Source of the DNA: an uncultured Fibrobacter sp.
GTDB taxonomy: Bacteria > Fibrobacterota > Fibrobacteria > Fibrobacterales > Fibrobacteraceae
Reading direction: 5' to 3'
NCBI GenBank assembly: GCA_946414025.1
Contig: CAMKMX010000006.1
Coordinates: 1-64,000 of the forward strand
DNA: 64,000 nucleotides
Below are positions 15,446 to 24,200 of this stretch, piece after piece; the stretch's first letter is position 1, and each line of letters opens with the position of its first letter. Position numbers and translations under genes: made by a program. The notes under the pieces were generated by a model. It had not been told where the DNA came from and searched no databases. It saw nothing but the letters and a program-made list of their open reading frames with translations.

Positions 15446-16146
15446 GAATCGACTGCATCACCATATTCCCCGAGATGTTTGCCCCCATGAAGCAGTCCAT
15501 CATGGGCCGCGCCCAGAGCAAGGGAATTCTGCAGTTCAACACCGTGTTTTTGCGGGACTTTGCCGTGAACGACTACGGCCAGGTGGACGACGTGCCCTAC
15601 GGTGGCGAACCGGGGATGGTGCTCAGACCTGAACCCCTGGCCCAGGCTATCCGTAGCACGGGCGTCAAGGAAGACGGCGGCAAGGTCATCTACATGACCG
15701 CCGACGGTATCCCCCTCACCCACCAGATTGCCGCGGACCTTTCCAAGGAAGAACACCTGGTCATCGTGTGCGGGCACTACAAGGGAATCGACGACCGCAT
15801 ACGCCAGTCCGAGGTGGACATGGAAATTTCCATCGGGGATTTCGTGGTGAGCGGGGGCGAACTGCCCGCCATGCTCCTGACCGACGCCGTGGTGCGGCTA
15901 AAGGACGGGGCCCTCGGGAACCGTGAATCCGGCGACACGGACTCCTTTGCCCAGGGGCTACTGGGTTGGCCGGTCTATACCCGCCCCGAAGTTTTCGAGG
16001 GCAAAAAGGTGCCCGAAGTGCTGCTTTCGGGTCACCACAAGAACATTTCTGAATGGCGGAAGCAGGAATCCTTGAAAAGAACCGAGGAAAGACGCCCCGA
16101 CATCCTTGAAAAATTCAAATTAAATGCTAAATTTGGCGACAAATAA
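15442..16146 (+). CDS. trmD: tRNA (guanine-N1)-methyltransferase TrmD
   Basis: Methylates G37 of tRNAs with a G at position 36, using S-adenosylmethionine, and prevents +1 frameshifting. SPOUT trefoil-knot motifs are clear: YGGEPGMVLRPEPL, VCGHYKGIDDR and GDFVVSGGELPA. Start placed at the ATG overlapping the rimM stop (MRIDCITIFPEMF); the in-frame ATG 18 bp earlier lies in rimM coding sequence and does not fit the family N-terminus. 234 residues, normal size. Confidence 0.96.
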   Translation: MRIDCITIFPEMFAPMKQSIMGRAQSKGILQFNTVFLRDFAVNDYGQVDDVPYGGEPGMVLRPEPLAQAIRSTGVKEDGGKVIYMTADGIPLTHQIAADLSKEEHLVIVCGHYKGIDDRIRQSEVDMEISIGDFVVSGGELPAMLLTDAVVRLKDGALGNRESGDTDSFAQGLLGWPVYTRPEVFEGKKVPEVLLSGHHKNISEWRKQESLKRTEERRPDILEKFKLNAKFGDK

Positions 16147-16162
16147 TTAAGAGGTACACATT

Positions 16163-16510
16163 ATGTCCCTGAACATCGAAGCTATCCATAACGAAAACGT
16201 AAAGGCCGAAGCCCCGAGCTTCCGCGCCGGTGACACCGTCACTGTGAACGTAAAGGTTATCGAAGGAACCAAGGAACGCATCCAGCCTTTCAAGGGCGTT
16301 GTGATCCAGCAGAAGAACTCCGGCATTTCCAAGACCCTCACGGTCCGCAAGATGTCCGGCGCCGTCGCCGTGGAACGCATTTTCCCGGTGAACTCCCCCC
16401 GTATCGAATCCATCGTCCTGGATCGCGCCGGTAAGGTCCGCCAGTCCCGCATCTACTACATGCGTAACCTCCGCGGTAAGGCCGCCCGTATCGACGAACG
16501 CGAGGCCTAA
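16163..16510 (+). CDS. rplS: 50S ribosomal protein L19
   Basis: Large-subunit protein at the 30S-50S interface. Full-length L19 (115 residues) with FRAGDTVTVNVKVIEGTKER, FKGVVIQQKNSG and the terminal RAGKVRQSRIYYMRNLRGKAARI. A taagaggtaca Shine-Dalgarno region precedes the ATG, 16 bp after trmD. Last gene of the conserved ribosomal operon; the two CRP-fold genes follow closely. Confidence 0.97.
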   Translation: MSLNIEAIHNENVKAEAPSFRAGDTVTVNVKVIEGTKERIQPFKGVVIQQKNSGISKTLTVRKMSGAVAVERIFPVNSPRIESIVLDRAGKVRQSRIYYMRNLRGKAARIDEREA

Positions 16511-16535
16511 TTAGGCTTTCGGGGGTGATTTCCCG

Positions 16536-17441
16536 ATGAACGGGAATTCCCGACAACAAGTTATCCCGCCCACGCACTCAAGCGTGAAGGCGGGTTTTGT
16601 TGTATATTCCCACAACGACCAGGAGCGAAAAATCATCATCCTGGACAAGGGCGAACTTGCGGCAGTGGACAATTCCCTGACTCCCCGCAAGGTGCACTTT
16701 ACCATGCAGCCCGGCGACCTGGTGGGAGTCGCCGCCCTGTTGGAGCGGGAACCTTTCCGCTACGACCTGGAAGCCACCAGGGATTCCGAAATCACCGTGG
16801 TGGGCGAAGACTGCATGGAGTCCGAACTCAAGAGCATTCCCCTTTGGCTTTTGGCCGTTATCCGCGAGCTTTCGGCCAGAAACCGCCAGCGGAAAGAAGC
16901 CATCCGCCGTAGCCGGGCCGCAAATTCCCTCGTGAGCCTCTCCGAATTCTGCAGGCACCTGAAAAAGGGCGAGCCCTACCCGCTAGAAAGCCTTGTGCAG
17001 GAATTCTGCTGGCAGACCAAGGCCTGCGCCCCCGAAGTCAAGGAAGACCTGAAGGCACTCAGCCGCCGCAAGTTCGTGGAGATTGCCGGGATGGACCCCG
17101 TGGTGACGGTCACCCAGCCCGAACTTTTGGAACTGTTCGTGGACTACCTGGAATCCGAAGCGCAAGAAAAACCCTGGCCGCCCCTGCAGCTCACGCTGAA
17201 CCAGAAGAAGGCTCTTGTTAGGTTGTCTATAACCGAAAGTGACTTGTCCCAGGATCCTCCGGCATGGCTCGCCTTTTTCCAGAAGAACAACATCACCCTT
17301 ACCGCCGCCGACTGGATAAAGATGCAGGGCCTAGGCTGGTTCATAAACTCCAAGGGCAACCTTTTCGCCCCGGATTCCAAGAAGATTGAATATTTTCTCC
17401 TGGCGCTGCGCTACGAAATCAACCTGAGGGGGGTGCTGTAA
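16536..17441 (+). CDS. CRP-fold regulator-like protein (first of a tandem pair)
   Basis: Residues about 18-90 form a cyclic-nucleotide-binding-like jelly roll (IIILDKGELAAV, MQPGDLVGVAALLEREPFRYDLEA, SEITVVGED), followed by a helix (about 95-125) and a C-terminal part that could hold a winged helix (VKEDLKALSRRKFVEI). The phosphate-binding cassette lacks the usual Gly-Glu and Arg-Thr/Ser, so cAMP binding is doubtful. GGGGGTGA lies about 8 nt before the ATG. It lies 25 bp after rplS and overlaps its paralogue downstream by one base (TAATG). The exact role is unknown; a transcription factor or a polar/regulatory scaffold are both possible. Confidence 0.7.
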   Translation: MNGNSRQQVIPPTHSSVKAGFVVYSHNDQERKIIILDKGELAAVDNSLTPRKVHFTMQPGDLVGVAALLEREPFRYDLEATRDSEITVVGEDCMESELKSIPLWLLAVIRELSARNRQRKEAIRRSRAANSLVSLSEFCRHLKKGEPYPLESLVQEFCWQTKACAPEVKEDLKALSRRKFVEIAGMDPVVTVTQPELLELFVDYLESEAQEKPWPPLQLTLNQKKALVRLSITESDLSQDPPAWLAFFQKNNITLTAADWIKMQGLGWFINSKGNLFAPDSKKIEYFLLALRYEINLRGVL

Positions 17442-18373
17442 TGAAACTCTCCGCCGGTGATTTTCTGTGCCTGGAAGGGGACTTCGCCAGTTCCCTCTAC
17501 ATCGTCATTTCGGGCACTCTTTCAGGGACAGGCAGCGCCCAGACCGCCGCGACCCCAAGGCTGTTCGAGCCGGGCGACATCATAGACGTGTTCAGCCTGC
17601 TGGAACACGCCCCCAGGGAATACACCCTGAAGGCCGAAGAAGACTGCGAAATCCAGGTGGTGGAACACGAACAACTTAAGGCCATCCTGGACGAAAAGCC
17701 CTCGTGGCTCCGGTCCATCATCGAATTTCTGATCCGCCGGAACCACATCGGCGAAGAAAACGCCCGCAAGAGCAACCTAGTGCAGGCCCTACCCTCGCTG
17801 CTGTACCTGCTCTCTGGCATTCTGAAGGAACAGGGCGGCAACACCGCTCCCATGGCAACTGTTTCTGCACGGGCCGCCCGCATGAACGGCACTCGCCCCG
17901 AAGAATGCCGCAAGCTGTTCAAGGTTCTCCAGGAACTGGGCGTCCTCAAGATTCAAGAATATTCGGTGCAGGTGCAGTCCCCGGAACTGGTGCACCTGCT
18001 TTACGAGACGCTGCGCTACCGCGCCCTGGAACAAAAGATCAGCCCCAACATCCTTTCCATGACCGACCAGATGGTGCTGACGGTATTCATCAGGCTTTCG
18101 CAGCGGAGCAAGGACCCGCTTAGAAACGGGCTCAGCGCTATCTCTACAGCAGACCTGAAAAAGGAATCCAAGAAATCCATGCACGGCATGACCCTCACCA
18201 CCCGCACCATCGGCGCCCTGGTAGAAAAGGGCATACTGACGCCCTCTACCTCCCTGGACTTTCACCAGCCCCTGGACCAGGCGGAGTTCTTTTTCGGAGA
18301 TTTCGACCGAATTATGGACCTGCTGGAACTGAACCGGATTTTCCCACTGCTGGACAAGAAGCTGGTGGAGTAA
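17441..18373 (+). CDS. CRP-fold regulator-like protein (second of a tandem pair)
   Basis: Paralogue of the preceding gene and coupled to it. Jelly roll at about 1-90 (LSAGDFLCLEGDFASSLYIV, LFEPGDIIDVFSLLEHAPRE, DCEIQVVEHEQL), dimerisation-type helix about 95-115, and a region (about 145-190) resembling the Crp winged helix: RMNGTRPEECRKLFKVLQEL followed by GVLKIQEYSVQVQSPELV. The cassette keeps Arg but lacks the Glu that binds the ribose of cAMP, so the ligand, if any, differs. A further helical C-terminal domain of about 100 residues is unusual for CRP. Heterodimer formation between the two paralogues is an inference. Confidence 0.72.
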   Translation: MKLSAGDFLCLEGDFASSLYIVISGTLSGTGSAQTAATPRLFEPGDIIDVFSLLEHAPREYTLKAEEDCEIQVVEHEQLKAILDEKPSWLRSIIEFLIRRNHIGEENARKSNLVQALPSLLYLLSGILKEQGGNTAPMATVSARAARMNGTRPEECRKLFKVLQELGVLKIQEYSVQVQSPELVHLLYETLRYRALEQKISPNILSMTDQMVLTVFIRLSQRSKDPLRNGLSAISTADLKKESKKSMHGMTLTTRTIGALVEKGILTPSTSLDFHQPLDQAEFFFGDFDRIMDLLELNRIFPLLDKKLVE

Positions 18374-18376
18374 AAC

Positions 18377-18436
18377 AATGTGAAATGTGAAGTGTGTGAT
18401 GAAATAATCCCAACTTATCATCACACATTCCACATT
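18377..18436. repeat. GTGTGA-type fold-back repeat
   Basis: Left arm aatgtgaaatgtgaagtgtg and right arm catcacacattccacatt are largely complementary around a short loop. Same architecture as the ACTCAT and GAATTC fold-backs, with a different unit. Confidence 0.65.
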
Positions 18437-18600
18437 AAATCTTCTTGTTTCTATCAGCCCTAATACCTAAGACCTATCCCTTTGAACTGGATCCTTCGCG
18501 ACTTCGTCGCTCTGGATGACACTTCTTGTCCCTTGCAGCCCTAATACCTATTACCTAAAACCTAGCCCCTAAATCCTATCCCCTACCCCCCTATTTACTA
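18431..18600. repeat. Two copies of the TTCTTGT-CAGCCCTAATACCTA module plus CCTA tract
   Basis: cacattaaatcttcttg...cagccctaatacctaa and cttcttgtcccttgcagccc are two versions of one module, each followed by CCTA-type units. Between them (18487-18520) is ctggatccttcgcgacttcg...ctctggatgac, a separate palindromic element. The module recurs at 44111-44187 (reverse) and 45521-45585. Confidence 0.65.
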
Positions 18601-18604
18601 CATT
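18599..18604 (+). promoter_or_regulatory. Candidate -10 (TACATT) for leaderless mRNA
   Basis: TACATT ends 6 nt before the ATG at 18611; context ctatttactacattt is identical to that before the gene at 4278. Confidence 0.35.
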
Positions 18605-18610
18605 TACAAC

Positions 18611-19660
18611 ATGACTCTGCAGACGCACATCCTAGTTCGGGCCGTGTGGCTTTTGGCCGTTATGGCGGCTTTTGCAAGCGCCGGCGAGGTTACCTCCCCA
18701 CAGGGTGCCGTGCGCAACCTGACTGTAGGCGACTTTATGCCCCACCCGAATGTGGGCAAGGACTTTAACGAGACTTGGAGTTACCAGTTCGTGTTCGACA
18801 ACGGCACCCGTGCCTTCGTGAACTACGCCCTGTTGCAGGTGCCGGCATCCGGGCAGAAGGTGACCTGCGACATGACCTTCTGGAATTTCAAGGGCAAGAC
18901 CTATACCGTGGGCCGCCAGTATCCGCCGGAACGCCTGAAGGCCGACAAGAATTCGGGCACCATCGACATCAAGGGCGAATACAAGATGGAAAACAAGCCG
19001 GGCAAGGGCCACCGGGTTTACTTTACCGCCGACAAGGGCGGAAAGTTCCTGCTGGATTTGACTTTTGAAAGCGCCGAGACGGGCAAGGTCATCGGCAACG
19101 GCGTGTGGAACGTGGGCAAGGAAAAGCTTGGCCAATACATCCACATTCCCTACGGCCGCGTGTCGGGCAAAATCGCATACAACGACGACACCCTTACCGT
19201 AAAGGGCTACGCCTACATGGACCAGATTTGGCAATCCGCACAGGCCACCGACATGGTCCGCCGGACCATCAACTTCAGCACCAACGCCCGAAACCCCATG
19301 TACGCCGGACGTGTATCGCTAAGCACAAAGGGCGAGCTGATGGGATATGTCATCTACAACGGCCCCGAAGGGGCGAAGGTGGCCAGGCCCACAAGCCTCA
19401 AGGACGGCAGCAGCGATTACGACGGCAAAAAGTTTCCGAAAGAAACTCTTGAAATCCAGTGGACCGATGGCGTCCCTGCCCTCACCTTCGCCGTGAACAA
19501 GACATACCAGAAGGCATCCCTGCTGGACAAGATTGACAGCTGGGTAGCTAGGCAGGCCATGAAGCTTGCCGCCGGTGGCGAGATTCTCTTTTACAGGGGC
19601 CGTTCCGAAGGGCCCCAAGCCAAAAAAATCGACTGGGCCGTAACGGGGGTCAAGGACTGA
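18611..19660 (+). CDS. Secreted lipocalin-like (AttH/CrtC/Svf1-type) protein, tentative
   Basis: Signal peptide (WLLAVMAAFASA, cleavage near residue 24). The mature protein is nearly all beta strands, with an N-terminal block (about 40-170) and a C-terminal block (about 180-345) suggesting two beta-barrels. GKIAYNDDTLTVKGYAYMDQ resembles the GxGYxDxxW turn of AttH/CrtC/Svf1-type double lipocalins. This is pattern resemblance only, so the family is tentative and the ligand unknown. Its stop overlaps the hisA ATG by one base, giving an odd operon of a secreted protein, a histidine-biosynthesis enzyme and a glycosyltransferase. Confidence 0.55.
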   Translation: MTLQTHILVRAVWLLAVMAAFASAGEVTSPQGAVRNLTVGDFMPHPNVGKDFNETWSYQFVFDNGTRAFVNYALLQVPASGQKVTCDMTFWNFKGKTYTVGRQYPPERLKADKNSGTIDIKGEYKMENKPGKGHRVYFTADKGGKFLLDLTFESAETGKVIGNGVWNVGKEKLGQYIHIPYGRVSGKIAYNDDTLTVKGYAYMDQIWQSAQATDMVRRTINFSTNARNPMYAGRVSLSTKGELMGYVIYNGPEGAKVARPTSLKDGSSDYDGKKFPKETLEIQWTDGVPALTFAVNKTYQKASLLDKIDSWVARQAMKLAAGGEILFYRGRSEGPQAKKIDWAVTGVKD

Positions 19661-20445
19661 TGACCAAGTTTCGCCCCTGCATAGATTTGCACGACGGCCG
19701 CGTCAAACAGATTGTGGGAAGTTCCCTCAGCGACAGCGGCGCAGGCCTCAAGACCAATTTCGAGACGGACCGCTCCCCCGCCTGGTTTGCCGAGCTCTAC
19801 AAGAAAGACGGCATCAGGGGCGGACACGTAATTATGCTGGGCAAGGGGAACGAACAAGCCGCAAAGGCCGCTTTGGCCGCCTACCCCGGCGGCCTGCAGG
19901 TTGGCGGGGGCATTACCGCCGACAACGCGAAGGAATACCTGGACGCGGGAGCGAGCCACGTGATTGTGACCAGCTGGATTTTCCCCGAGGGTCACCTGGA
20001 CCGGGAACGTCTGGAACGCCTGTCCAAAACCGTGGGCAAGAAACACCTGGTGCTGGATCTGAGCTGCAAGCGAGTCAGAATTGATGGCGCTAACGGTGCG
20101 GCCCCTCGCTGGAAAATCGCCGTGAACCGCTGGCAGACCCTGATTGACATCGAGATTACCGCCGAGAACCTAGCAGACCTTTCGAGATACTGCGACGAGT
20201 TCCTGATTCATGCCGCCGATGTGGAAGGCAAGCAGCAGGGCATGGACGACGAACTTATCGTGTTCCTGTCGAAACACAGCCCCATCCCCTGCACCTACGC
20301 AGGAGGTGCGCGGACCCTTGCCGACCTGGAACACTGCAAAGAAATTTCAAACGGAAAGATTGACCTTACCATCGGATCGGCGCTGGACCTTTTCGGTGGA
20401 ACAGGAGTGAAATATGACGACTGCGTCAAGTTCAACAAAGCTTAG
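19660..20445 (+). CDS. hisA: Phosphoribosyl-formimino-AICAR-ribotide isomerase, eukaryotic (HIS6) type
   Basis: Catalyses the Amadori isomerisation of ProFAR to PRFAR in histidine synthesis. The start FRPCIDLHDGRVKQIVG, the FETDRSPAWFAELYKKDGIRGGHVIMLG segment in parts, GGLQVGGGITADNAKEYLDAGASHVIVTSW and CTYAGGARTLADLE are those of the eukaryotic HIS6 type, not of ordinary bacterial HisA (which would carry VRLxxG and DLDGA). Length 261 fits HIS6. The family description of eukaryotic-type HisA names Fibrobacter succinogenes as a bacterial carrier, attributed to lateral transfer, which agrees with the rest of the window. Coupled to the lipocalin-like gene upstream and overlapping the glycosyltransferase ORF by 32 bp. 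Confidence 0.9.
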   Translation: MTKFRPCIDLHDGRVKQIVGSSLSDSGAGLKTNFETDRSPAWFAELYKKDGIRGGHVIMLGKGNEQAAKAALAAYPGGLQVGGGITADNAKEYLDAGASHVIVTSWIFPEGHLDRERLERLSKTVGKKHLVLDLSCKRVRIDGANGAAPRWKIAVNRWQTLIDIEITAENLADLSRYCDEFLIHAADVEGKQQGMDDELIVFLSKHSPIPCTYAGGARTLADLEHCKEISNGKIDLTIGSALDLFGGTGVKYDDCVKFNKA

Positions 20446-21859
20446 GCCAACCGACACGCTGGACAGCCGTCCTGAAATTTTTGGACGCAATGTCACCAGC
20501 ACGTTCAAGAAGATGTTCAGCTTTAGGCACCAACCCCCCGGAAACCTGCGGACCTGCATGATACCGCCGGTGGTGTTCGGCACGTTGATTCTCAACCTGC
20601 CCATGCTCCTGAAACTCCGTTTCTACCTGAAAAAGGAGAGGCAGTCCCGCCCCGCCGACGACGTGCGCATCCTGTTCTACTCCGACAACCTGGACGAGAC
20701 CAACGGAATCGCCAATAACCTTAGGAACGTAATCCCCTACATGCGGGCCCACGGCATGAAGGCATTCCTCGCCGGAAACGCCTTCAACACCCGCCCCTGC
20801 GGCGTGGTGGAAAACGGATACTGCCTGCTGCTCCCCCGCATTTTCAGCATGGAACAGCTGGGGTACGCCAACAGCGAACTGGCCATCCCCAGAATTGGCC
20901 CGGTACTCAGGTTGCTCAAGCGCTACCCCGTTGACCTGATAGAATTCGAAACGCCGAGCCCCGGCGCCTGGCTGGTGTGCTTCTGCGCCAAGGTGGCGGG
21001 CATCAAGGTGTTCAGCCACTACCGCACCGACGTGCCCACCTACACCAAGACCCTGGTGAAGGCGAAGTGGATGCACAAGTACGTGCTCTGGCTCATGCAG
21101 ATTTTCTACGGCATGACAAGGCCCGTGGTAAGCCCCTGCAAGGACTATGCAAAAATTCTTACCTCGCAGTTGAAGGTTCCCGAGAACAAGGTGCAGATTC
21201 TGCCCCGTGGGCTCCCCCTGGAAAAGTTCTCCCCCGACATGCGGGGCAAGGGCACCTGGGAACAGTACAATGGTAACGTTGCAACGCAGGTCGGGAACGC
21301 GCGCAAGGTCCGCTTCTCCTTTATCGGGCGCATATCCAAAGAAAAGAACCTGGAATTCTTGAACCGGGTGTGGAAAAAGTTCGCCGCCCTGCATGATGAC
21401 GTGGAACTCATGTATGTAGGCTACGGCTGGTATCTTGAAGAAATCAAGAAGTTCTACGAAGGCGACGACAGCGTGCACTTTGCAGGAGAGCAGGGCGGCG
21501 AGACCCTGGCGGGCCTCTACGCCGATTCCGACTTCTTCTTGTTCCCGAGCACTACCGACACCTTCGGAAACGTAGTGGTAGAGGCCATGTCCACAGGCAC
21601 CCCTGCGCTGGTCAGCGACTACGGCGGACCCCACGACATCGTGATGGACGAGGCCGCAGGCCGCATTCTACCGATTGACGAAGACGCCTGGCTGAACGCC
21701 CTGGAAGAATGCCGCCGGATTTACCTGGAAGAGCCCGAGACCTACGCCAAGATGCGCGAGGTGGCCCATGAGCGCAGCCTCAAGTACACCATGGAAAGTT
21801 CCACCAAGGCCCAGTTCGAATACTTCCGCAAGCTGAAAAAGGAAGCCTACGGGCTGTAG
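20414..21859 (+). CDS. GT4-family glycosyltransferase
   Basis: GT-B glycosyltransferase using a nucleotide sugar (or similar donor), probably acting on a lipid or envelope glycan. Recognisable parts: N-terminal Rossmann start VRILFYSDNLDETNGIANNL (about 84-103), KVFSHYRTDVPTYTK, the linker RGLPLEKFSPDMRG, the C-terminal domain start FSFIGRISKEKNLEFL, and the donor-site block FPSTTDTFGNVVVEAMSTG with the E(x7)E motif pattern. A short hydrophobic stretch (about 50-66) precedes the first domain and may tether it to the membrane. The start overlaps hisA by 32 bp; later starts are possible, since the catalytic fold begins near residue 80. Confidence 0.85.
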   Translation: MTTASSSTKLRPTDTLDSRPEIFGRNVTSTFKKMFSFRHQPPGNLRTCMIPPVVFGTLILNLPMLLKLRFYLKKERQSRPADDVRILFYSDNLDETNGIANNLRNVIPYMRAHGMKAFLAGNAFNTRPCGVVENGYCLLLPRIFSMEQLGYANSELAIPRIGPVLRLLKRYPVDLIEFETPSPGAWLVCFCAKVAGIKVFSHYRTDVPTYTKTLVKAKWMHKYVLWLMQIFYGMTRPVVSPCKDYAKILTSQLKVPENKVQILPRGLPLEKFSPDMRGKGTWEQYNGNVATQVGNARKVRFSFIGRISKEKNLEFLNRVWKKFAALHDDVELMYVGYGWYLEEIKKFYEGDDSVHFAGEQGGETLAGLYADSDFFLFPSTTDTFGNVVVEAMSTGTPALVSDYGGPHDIVMDEAAGRILPIDEDAWLNALEECRRIYLEEPETYAKMREVAHERSLKYTMESSTKAQFEYFRKLKKEAYGL

Positions 21860-21962
21860 ACTCGCAAGTATTCCAGGTTGGAACGCCTACGGGACTTTTT
21901 CCTTTCCGAAAAGCAACCAATTAAATTATTTTATCCAAGATACAAACGCCCTGGGAGCGCCT

Positions 21963-23135
21963 ATGTCCAAACAAAAAGTTCTTTTCCTATTAACGACTAT
22001 TTTGTTGTTTTCCAGTGCTGCCTTTGGGCAAATTGGCGAGCCTTTGGTTGAAGAACAGCAACCTACATCCGTTGAGCAGGCTCCTGCAAGCGAGCCTGTT
22101 GTTGAACAGTCCGCAATTGCCACCGAACAGCCTGCCGCTGTTGAATCCCAGCCAGTTTATGCCGAGCAGACTCCTGTCGCCGCACAGCAACAGAACTCCG
22201 CCCAGGAAGCACCCGTGCAGCCTTACGTGGAACCGGCCCCTACCTACGAACCTCCCCAGCAGACATATGTGCAGGGCTACGGGAAACCGCCCGAGGGATT
22301 CTACGGCTATTTTGGCTACGCTCCCCCTGCGGAGAATTCAAATGCCGGGTGCTGCTGCAAAGAAGCCGACAGTACGGCAAAAAAAGAGGAGAAAAAGGAC
22401 TACAAGAGTCTGCAAAGTTTTAACTTTTCCATTCCCATCCAGTCCGAAACCTACGGTCTAAAAAGCCCCGATTACGATGTAGACGCCAGCCACTTTGGAT
22501 TTGGCATCAACTGGAACCGCGTCCGCGTTGAAGAGAGCCTGTATTCCTCGGTGGTGGGCCTTGGCATCAGCTACATCATGAGCGAATGGGACGGTGGCGG
22601 AAAAAAGAACATCGAGTTCAACGGGCTTGACGCCAACTTCAAATTTGGCTTTGGCATATCTCCACTTACGGACCGTTTCATATTGGCCATCCACATGATT
22701 TTCGCCTTTGACTACAAGATGCAAAAGGCCGTGTTCAAAAAGAAGCTTGGCGACTTCCAGATGTTCCAAAACCTTGATATGTCCGATGAAATATCCAGAA
22801 CCAACCTTGAATTGAAATATACAGCGCACAACCTGGATCTGGAACTTGGAGGCGACTTGGTCATAGGTTACCAATTCACCAAAAACTTTGGCTTGCTGGC
22901 CGGAGTCGACATTACCACCAACATGATTGGCGTAGGCGCGTTGATGTCCAGCTCTGATGCCCCCGACGGACTTGAAGATAGCGCAAGAGCCATGGCGTCG
23001 TCTCAATATTCAAACGATTCTGACGAAATAAAAGAACTGGAGGCCTTTAGCGAAGGTGACGACATCAGGTTTTTCTTGTACAATACCACCGGTTTGAACA
23101 TTGTGCCTCGCATAGGCATATTCTTCGCATTCTAA
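21963..23135 (+). CDS. Outer-membrane barrel protein with Pro/Gln/Glu-rich N-terminal linker
   Basis: Signal peptide to about residue 22 (FSSAAFGQ), a low-complexity Gln/Glu/Pro/Val region (about 24-105), a CCC cluster (NAGCCCKEA), a charged KKEEKKD stretch, then a barrel of alternating strands (about 148-390) ending in an aromatic (FFAF), as outer-membrane proteins do. The extended linker could span periplasm or peptidoglycan. A gggagcgcc Shine-Dalgarno precedes the ATG. Followed after 18 bp by a lipoprotein gene. No family recognised beyond barrel. Confidence 0.7.
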   Translation: MSKQKVLFLLTTILLFSSAAFGQIGEPLVEEQQPTSVEQAPASEPVVEQSAIATEQPAAVESQPVYAEQTPVAAQQQNSAQEAPVQPYVEPAPTYEPPQQTYVQGYGKPPEGFYGYFGYAPPAENSNAGCCCKEADSTAKKEEKKDYKSLQSFNFSIPIQSETYGLKSPDYDVDASHFGFGINWNRVRVEESLYSSVVGLGISYIMSEWDGGGKKNIEFNGLDANFKFGFGISPLTDRFILAIHMIFAFDYKMQKAVFKKKLGDFQMFQNLDMSDEISRTNLELKYTAHNLDLELGGDLVIGYQFTKNFGLLAGVDITTNMIGVGALMSSSDAPDGLEDSARAMASSQYSNDSDEIKELEAFSEGDDIRFFLYNTTGLNIVPRIGIFFAF

Positions 23136-23153
23136 AGAATAGAGAGGTGCCAA

Positions 23154-24200
23154 ATGAATACAACCAACCTAAAATTCTTTACGGGATGCGCAGCCGGTTT
23201 GGCTTTGCTGTGTTCGATTACGCTCTGCGGGTGTAGCGGTGCAGAAAACGACATTTCTGCCCTGGAATGTTTTGCCGGTAGTTGCGAGGGGGAAGACGAA
23301 GAAAACAACGACGACACGGATCATGGAGATAACCACGAAAATAACCAAGACTTCAATGGCAACAATTCCAACAATGGACGGTATACGAACCACGAAGACT
23401 GCGACGACCACGGTCTTGTAGAAGATTTCAACTGTAACTCCTCTAGGGTTGGCAAGACACTGTTTGAAGAAAACTTCAACATGATATTTGTTTGCGAAGA
23501 GACGGTCAACGGAGCTACCTGGGAAATACATCCGGAGTTTTCCAATTGCAGCGATTACAAAGCAAACAATAGCGGGAAAGGCTCGGGCGGAAGCAGCGAT
23601 TCTAACGGGAACAGTTCTTCATCTGCAGGATCCTCTAATTCTCAATGTGGCAATCTTTGGTGCGGTCCAGACCACGACGAAAGAGTGAACACCGGTTTTG
23701 ACGATGGCTCCAAGACATCTGGCTTATGGAATATTTTTGGCGATTACGAAATAGGCGGAACATCGGAAATCAGCCTGATGGAAGACAAAAAAATTTGTCC
23801 AGGGATCTGCGGAGAGGTTCTCCTTGACAACTCCAGTTACAGCACGCCCTATGCCGGATTTTATTTTAATCTGGTCAATGAAAAACGCGACGGCGCGAAC
23901 ATTTCATCTTGGGGAGGAATCTGCATGACCAGTAAAATTCATATTGAAACAACCATAGAGCTTGTCCATCAGCAAGGAGACATGATTGCTCCGTTTGTCG
24001 TACATTTTGAGCCAACGGAAACTTCTGCAAACATCAGTTGGAATAATTTTGTCCAAGAACAAAAAGAAGGACTGATTTCCCTTGAATGGGACGAATTTTT
24101 ATCCCAGGTCGCCGCCATCAAAATCTACTGGACTTCTTCGCAGACACTTTCAATTCCTTTTGAGATAACGTCCATAGGAACCTACGGCAGCTGCCCATAA
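23154..24200 (+). CDS. Uncharacterised Asn/Asp- and Ser-rich lipoprotein
   Basis: Leader with lipobox LCGC (lipidated C27). Residues about 45-80 are Asp/Glu/Asn/His-rich (NNDDTDHGDNHENNQDFN), about 150-170 a Gly/Ser linker. A C-terminal domain (about 180-348) has a jelly-roll pattern (AGFYFNLVNEKRDGANISSW, IEITSIGTYG-like end) typical of carbohydrate-binding modules on fibrobacter surface lipoproteins. Ten or so cysteines suggest disulphides. Good Shine-Dalgarno (gagaggtgcc). Overlaps mutY by one base (TAATG). A glycan-binding role is inference. Confidence 0.7.
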   Translation: MNTTNLKFFTGCAAGLALLCSITLCGCSGAENDISALECFAGSCEGEDEENNDDTDHGDNHENNQDFNGNNSNNGRYTNHEDCDDHGLVEDFNCNSSRVGKTLFEENFNMIFVCEETVNGATWEIHPEFSNCSDYKANNSGKGSGGSSDSNGNSSSSAGSSNSQCGNLWCGPDHDERVNTGFDDGSKTSGLWNIFGDYEIGGTSEISLMEDKKICPGICGEVLLDNSSYSTPYAGFYFNLVNEKRDGANISSWGGICMTSKIHIETTIELVHQQGDMIAPFVVHFEPTETSANISWNNFVQEQKEGLISLEWDEFLSQVAAIKIYWTSSQTLSIPFEITSIGTYGSCP

